Positions 61,177 through 64,000 of a stretch of DNA of 64,000 nucleotides are shown piece by piece (the first letter of the stretch is position 1; each line of letters starts with the position of its first letter). The position numbers and the translations under genes are program-made. The notes beneath the pieces are model-generated. The model did not search any database and was not told where the DNA came from. It was given only the letters and a program-made list of their open reading frames with translations. The stretch is from Fidelibacterota bacterium. Its GTDB lineage: Bacteria > Fidelibacterota > Marinisomatia > SCGC-AAA003-L08 > JACNLC01. The DNA lies in NCBI GenBank assembly GCA_013204025.1, contig JABMOW010000089.1, positions 1 through 64,000 of the forward strand. Reading direction: 5' to 3'.

Positions 61177-63003
61177 ATGACCACTGAAGAATTGAAAAGA
61201 TTAGAACAGGAATACTCTAATGCTGCGGGCATTGATAGAATTGATCTATTGCACGACCTTTCAAAGGGTTATTTACATTCCAATCCACTAAAAACTGTCA
61301 GGTATGCTGAAATCGCTCTTGACCTGTCAAGTGATTTACAGAACGAAGAAAAAATTGCCTTATCGTATAAATATCTTGGTAGTGGAAACAATCTGCTCAA
61401 TAACTACAATAGATCATTAGATTATTTTAAACAATCGCTGGCCATCCAAGCCGAACTGAATGACAAAAGCGGTAGTTCAGCCTCATTAAACAATATCGCT
61501 GTGACGTACTCATTGTTAGGGAATAATGAAAAAGCATTAACTCACTATTTACAAGCCTTAGATATTTTTGAAGAAATAAAACATACAAAGGGTATTGCTG
61601 CCTGCGTTAGCAATATTGGGATATTGTACAAAAAATTTGGCGAACTTGATAAGGCTAAATCTTATTATGAAAAATCTCTGAAAGTTGCAGGAGATAATCT
61701 GAACGAATACGGCATTGCAGCTGCGCTTAATAATATTGGTGAAATTCACAATATGGCTGGTGACTATTCATTGGCTTTGGATTTTTTCAACAGATCAAAA
61801 ACTGTTGCAGAGAAGATTGACAATTTCGAATTACAGATTAGTGTGAATAATAATCTTGGGGTTATTCACATGGTACTTGAGGATTACTCCACAGCTATAA
61901 CCGTTTTACTGGATTCTTTTAGGTTGAGTAATGAAGTATCAAAGACCGATGGAATGATCTCATCGTTGATTAATATCTCTAAATGTTACATGTATCTTGA
62001 GAATTATTCCACTGCATTAAGCAACATGACTGAGGCCGTGAAACTGGCAGAGACTCTGAAAGGCTCACCTGATATAATGCTGGAAATCCATTCGTCTTTT
62101 ACCGATATTTATTATCATAAAGGTGATTATCAAAACGCATTTTATTCATTAAAAAAGTATCAGGATAAGAAATCCGAAATAATGAATGAATCAGCCAGAA
62201 TGAATATCGCTGAACTGCATACCAAATATGAATCTGATAAAAAAGAAAAAGAAGCTGAATTATTCCGCTTGAAAAACGTGGAATTAAAATCCAAAAATGC
62301 AGAATTACAGCGATTAAACGCTACCAAGAATAAGTTTTTCTCAATCATTGCCCATGATTTACGAAATCCTTTCCATGCTCTGTTGGGGATGTTAAGTTAT
62401 TTCTCAACACATATTAGCGAATTAGAGCTGTACGAGATTTCCGAAATTGCATCTCAACTGAAACAATCGTCTGAACAGGTGAACAAATTACTTGAGAATC
62501 TATTGGACTGGGCTAAAATTCAAACGGATGATATAATTGCAATCCCTACCCATTTTGATATTGCAGGTTTAGTTGATGAAAATGTTCAACTGCTTAATAC
62601 GATGGCGAATAGTAAACAAATTACTCTTTCGAATTTAGTTAAAAATGGTATTACGGTTTTAGCAGATCAGAGGATGATAAATTCTGTGATCCAAAATTGT
62701 ATTACGAACTCAATTAAGTTCACGTCGAGAGAAGGGCAGATCACAATTATTAGCAAGCAGTTGAAAAAAATAATTGAAATAGAGATCAGAGATAATGGCG
62801 TCGGCATTGACGATGCTAATATTAGGAAGCTGTTTAAAGAGGAAGAGCAAATCCATACTCGGGGTACTGAAGACGAGAAAGGGACAGGTTTAGGCCTCTT
62901 ATTATCCAAAGAATTTATTGAGAAAAATAATGGATCAATTTGGGTGGTTTCAAAAAAAGATGAAGGAACTTCTTTGTTTATAACAATCCCATTGGCAGAT
63001 TGA
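61177..63003 (+). CDS. Cytoplasmic TPR-sensor histidine kinase
   Basis: A 608-aa kinase with no membrane segment. Residues about 20-330 are seven or eight TPR repeats (e.g. SLNNIAVTYSLLGNNEKALTHY), followed by a coiled coil (340-385), a HisKA box IIAHDLRNPFH with phosphoacceptor H393, and a HATPase_c domain with N box VIQNCITNSIKF, G1 DNGVGID and G2 GTGLGLLLSKEF. The TPR part probably senses a protein or small ligand. No receiver gene lies beside it. Confidence 0.93.
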   Translation: MTTEELKRLEQEYSNAAGIDRIDLLHDLSKGYLHSNPLKTVRYAEIALDLSSDLQNEEKIALSYKYLGSGNNLLNNYNRSLDYFKQSLAIQAELNDKSGSSASLNNIAVTYSLLGNNEKALTHYLQALDIFEEIKHTKGIAACVSNIGILYKKFGELDKAKSYYEKSLKVAGDNLNEYGIAAALNNIGEIHNMAGDYSLALDFFNRSKTVAEKIDNFELQISVNNNLGVIHMVLEDYSTAITVLLDSFRLSNEVSKTDGMISSLINISKCYMYLENYSTALSNMTEAVKLAETLKGSPDIMLEIHSSFTDIYYHKGDYQNAFYSLKKYQDKKSEIMNESARMNIAELHTKYESDKKEKEAELFRLKNVELKSKNAELQRLNATKNKFFSIIAHDLRNPFHALLGMLSYFSTHISELELYEISEIASQLKQSSEQVNKLLENLLDWAKIQTDDIIAIPTHFDIAGLVDENVQLLNTMANSKQITLSNLVKNGITVLADQRMINSVIQNCITNSIKFTSREGQITIISKQLKKIIEIEIRDNGVGIDDANIRKLFKEEEQIHTRGTEDEKGTGLGLLLSKEFIEKNNGSIWVVSKKDEGTSLFITIPLAD

Positions 63004-63047
63004 TTGGTATAAATAATTGTATCTTATAAGCCATCTTTTGAAAGTTG

Positions 63048-63131
63048 TACCGAGGGTGGGAATCGAACCCACACGACCCAAGGGTCACCGGATTTTGAGT
63101 CCGGCGCGTCTACCAATTTCACCACCTCGGC
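63048..63131 (-). tRNA. tRNA-Leu (anticodon CAA), CCA not encoded
   Basis: On the minus strand, acceptor GCCGAGG (5' end at 63131) pairs with CCTCGGT (63055-63049) with a terminal G-U. The anticodon loop CTCAAAA closed by CCGGA/TCCGG gives anticodon CAA, and a long variable arm fits class II tRNA-Leu. The T arm is GGGTTCGATTCCC. The discriminator is A at 63048, and the next bases are CAACT, so CCA must be added by enzyme. Confidence 0.96.
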
Positions 63132-63335
63132 ATTTTTCAGGAGCGGAAATTTATTCAGTTATTCATTATAAAACGAACATTATTAGAATGATTGATGATA
63201 ATATTGGACTTCTCTAAACGTTTTCTACATTTAATAATAATTATTCCCACAAAGATTGTTCATTTAATCATTGGATTAATTTATTCAGAATAGGTAGAAT
63301 TTCATCAAGTACATCATATCAAGAAAGGTCAAATC
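63132..63335. other. Intergenic region between tRNA-Leu and the acyl-CoA synthetase gene
   Basis: About 200 bp, AT-rich, between the minus-strand tRNA and the + strand synthetase start. It should hold both promoters. No clear consensus, repeat or RNA gene was recognised. Confidence 0.5.
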
Positions 63336-64000
63336 ATGACATTCAAAACGATCTCTGAGTTATTTTATAGCACGGTTACTTCTCCAACGGACAAGAATAT
63401 ATTTTTCTACAAGAAAGATGGAAGTTGGAATGGCATTTCAAAATCTCAAGTTTTGGATATGGTGTCATGTATGACCTTTGCATTCAGAAAAAACAAAATC
63501 GGCAGCGGAAATAATGTCGCAATCATCTCTAGCAATAATCCTTTTTGGGCAATATCTGATTATGGAATAATTTGTTCAGGAGCTGCCAGCGTAAGCATAT
63601 ATCCGACCTTAATCCCTAACCAAATTAAGTACATTATCAATAATTCTGAATCAGTCAGCGCTTTTGTTGAGAACCAGGAACAATTAGGGAAAGTGCAACA
63701 GATTTGGGACGAATGTCCATTGCTTAACTTTGCAGTTGTTCTGGATAACTCATCGGACGGATCTGACAAAAGAATTCTCAACCTTTCTGATTTTTTCGAC
63801 ACTGGCAGAGCTTTTCAGGAAAGCTCTGATATATCTTTTGAAGATTTAGTCAAGATTCCAAAACCGGATGATTTATTGACTCTCATCTATACTTCAGGTA
63901 CAACGGGAGATCCCAAAGGTGTAATGTTATCTCATCAAAATATGGTTTCTAACGTTCTCGGAACGATGGAAAAAATTGAGTTTTTCGAAGATGACATTTT
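63336..64000 (+). CDS. Acyl-CoA synthetase / AMP-binding enzyme (3' end beyond window)
   Basis: Absent from the ORF track because it runs off the right edge; the frame from ATG 63336 is open for 221 codons. AAGAAAGG at 63321-63328 is a good ribosome binding site. The N-terminal part of an AMP-dependent synthetase is clear: GVAIISSNNPFWAISDYGIICSGAASVSIYPT-like sequence and the P-loop YTSGTTGDPKGVMLSHQN. This family activates fatty or other carboxylic acids to acyl-CoA; the layout fits a long-chain acyl-CoA synthetase. Substrate cannot be read from the part present. Confidence 0.92.
   Translation, partial: MTFKTISELFYSTVTSPTDKNIFFYKKDGSWNGISKSQVLDMVSCMTFAFRKNKIGSGNNVAIISSNNPFWAISDYGIICSGAASVSIYPTLIPNQIKYIINNSESVSAFVENQEQLGKVQQIWDECPLLNFAVVLDNSSDGSDKRILNLSDFFDTGRAFQESSDISFEDLVKIPKPDDLLTLIYTSGTTGDPKGVMLSHQNMVSNVLGTMEKIEFFEDDI

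Noticed and set aside
63017-63217. 66-aa ORF MYLISHLLKVVPRVGIEPTRPKGHRILSPARLPIS...
   Set aside because: It lies over the minus-strand tRNA-Leu. The VGIEPTRPKGHRILSPARLP pattern is the well-known false protein produced by reading tRNA-Leu backwards.
1-64000. Search for CRISPR arrays, insertion sequences, prophage and defence genes
   Set aside because: No spaced direct repeats, transposase, integrase, phage structural gene or known nuclease-defence operon was seen. The chromosome here looks like core genome with a few lineage-specific surface genes.

Overview
The window is AT-rich, gene-dense bacterial chromosome. Nearly every gene from about 4.2 kb onward is on the + strand, many joined by ATGA, TAATG or 8-bp overlaps. 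Four + strand products carry a C-terminal module with the YPNPFNP signature followed by an Ig-like fold of the type-IX (T9SS) sorting kind. Together with a CpxP/Spy-like protein, lipoproteins, lgt and O-antigen/polyprenol sugar genes, this points to a Gram-negative of the Fibrobacterota-Chlorobiota-Bacteroidota (FCB) group. The style is closest to Candidatus Marinimicrobia (SAR406) or a related candidate phylum; this is inference from gene content, not from a marker-gene search. No phage, insertion sequence, CRISPR array or plasmid function was seen.

Layout. 1-3.7 kb (minus strand): a three-gene signalling cluster (PAS histidine kinase, REC-PAS-GAF regulator, MASE1 sensor cut by the window edge). 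4.2-9.3 kb: RNase HII-YraN fusion, gamma-glutamyltransferase, signal peptidase I and three unrecognised small proteins, closed by a strong terminator. 9.5-12.6 kb: an unknown protein coupled to a cold-shock-domain protein, then an ECF sigma factor / candidate anti-sigma / LTXXQ / lipoprotein cassette ending in a long hairpin. 12.6-25.4 kb: housekeeping run (methyltransferase, folB, folK, deoxynucleoside kinase, a 58-aa membrane protein absent from the ORF track, MDR oxidoreductase, ferredoxin, outer-membrane protein, HIT protein, smc, comF, pgk, tpiA, secG, tRNA-Leu(GAG), TPR protein). 25.4-32.1 kb: HAD hydrolase, acpS, bifunctional NAD(P)HX repair enzyme, VanZ-like protein, recN, murA, and a cohesin-like secreted protein. 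32.1-40 kb: trkA, trkH, lepA, CPBP protease, zinc-ribbon membrane protein, lgt. 39.5-46.5 kb: methyltransferase, lipoprotein, purE, rmlD, polyprenol-phosphate glycosyltransferase, a GT2-plus-degenerate phosphoglycosyltransferase fusion, accA. 46.6-49.6 kb: a 35-codon ORF with a strong ribosome binding site, then a thiolase-fold protein without its nucleophilic Cys, a DUF35 partner, a GNRA-looped hairpin and an enoyl-CoA hydratase. 49.7-61 kb: M1 peptidase, two sorted surface proteins flanking an O-antigen-ligase-like protein, a 1545-aa C25 peptidase/beta-propeller/dockerin protein, a polysaccharide deacetylase and an MBL hydrolase. 61-64 kb: TPR histidine kinase, minus-strand tRNA-Leu(CAA), and the start of an acyl-CoA synthetase that runs off the window.

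How it fits together: many products serve the envelope (lipoprotein maturation, signal peptide cleavage, SecG, MurA, polysaccharide assembly, surface sorting, envelope-stress-type sigma cassette). The most interesting pieces are the surface-protein cluster at 51.4-59.5 kb (C25 peptidase, O-antigen-ligase-like protein and sorted cargo together), the possible cohesin/dockerin pair, the Cys-less thiolase/DUF35 pair, and the sigma cassette.
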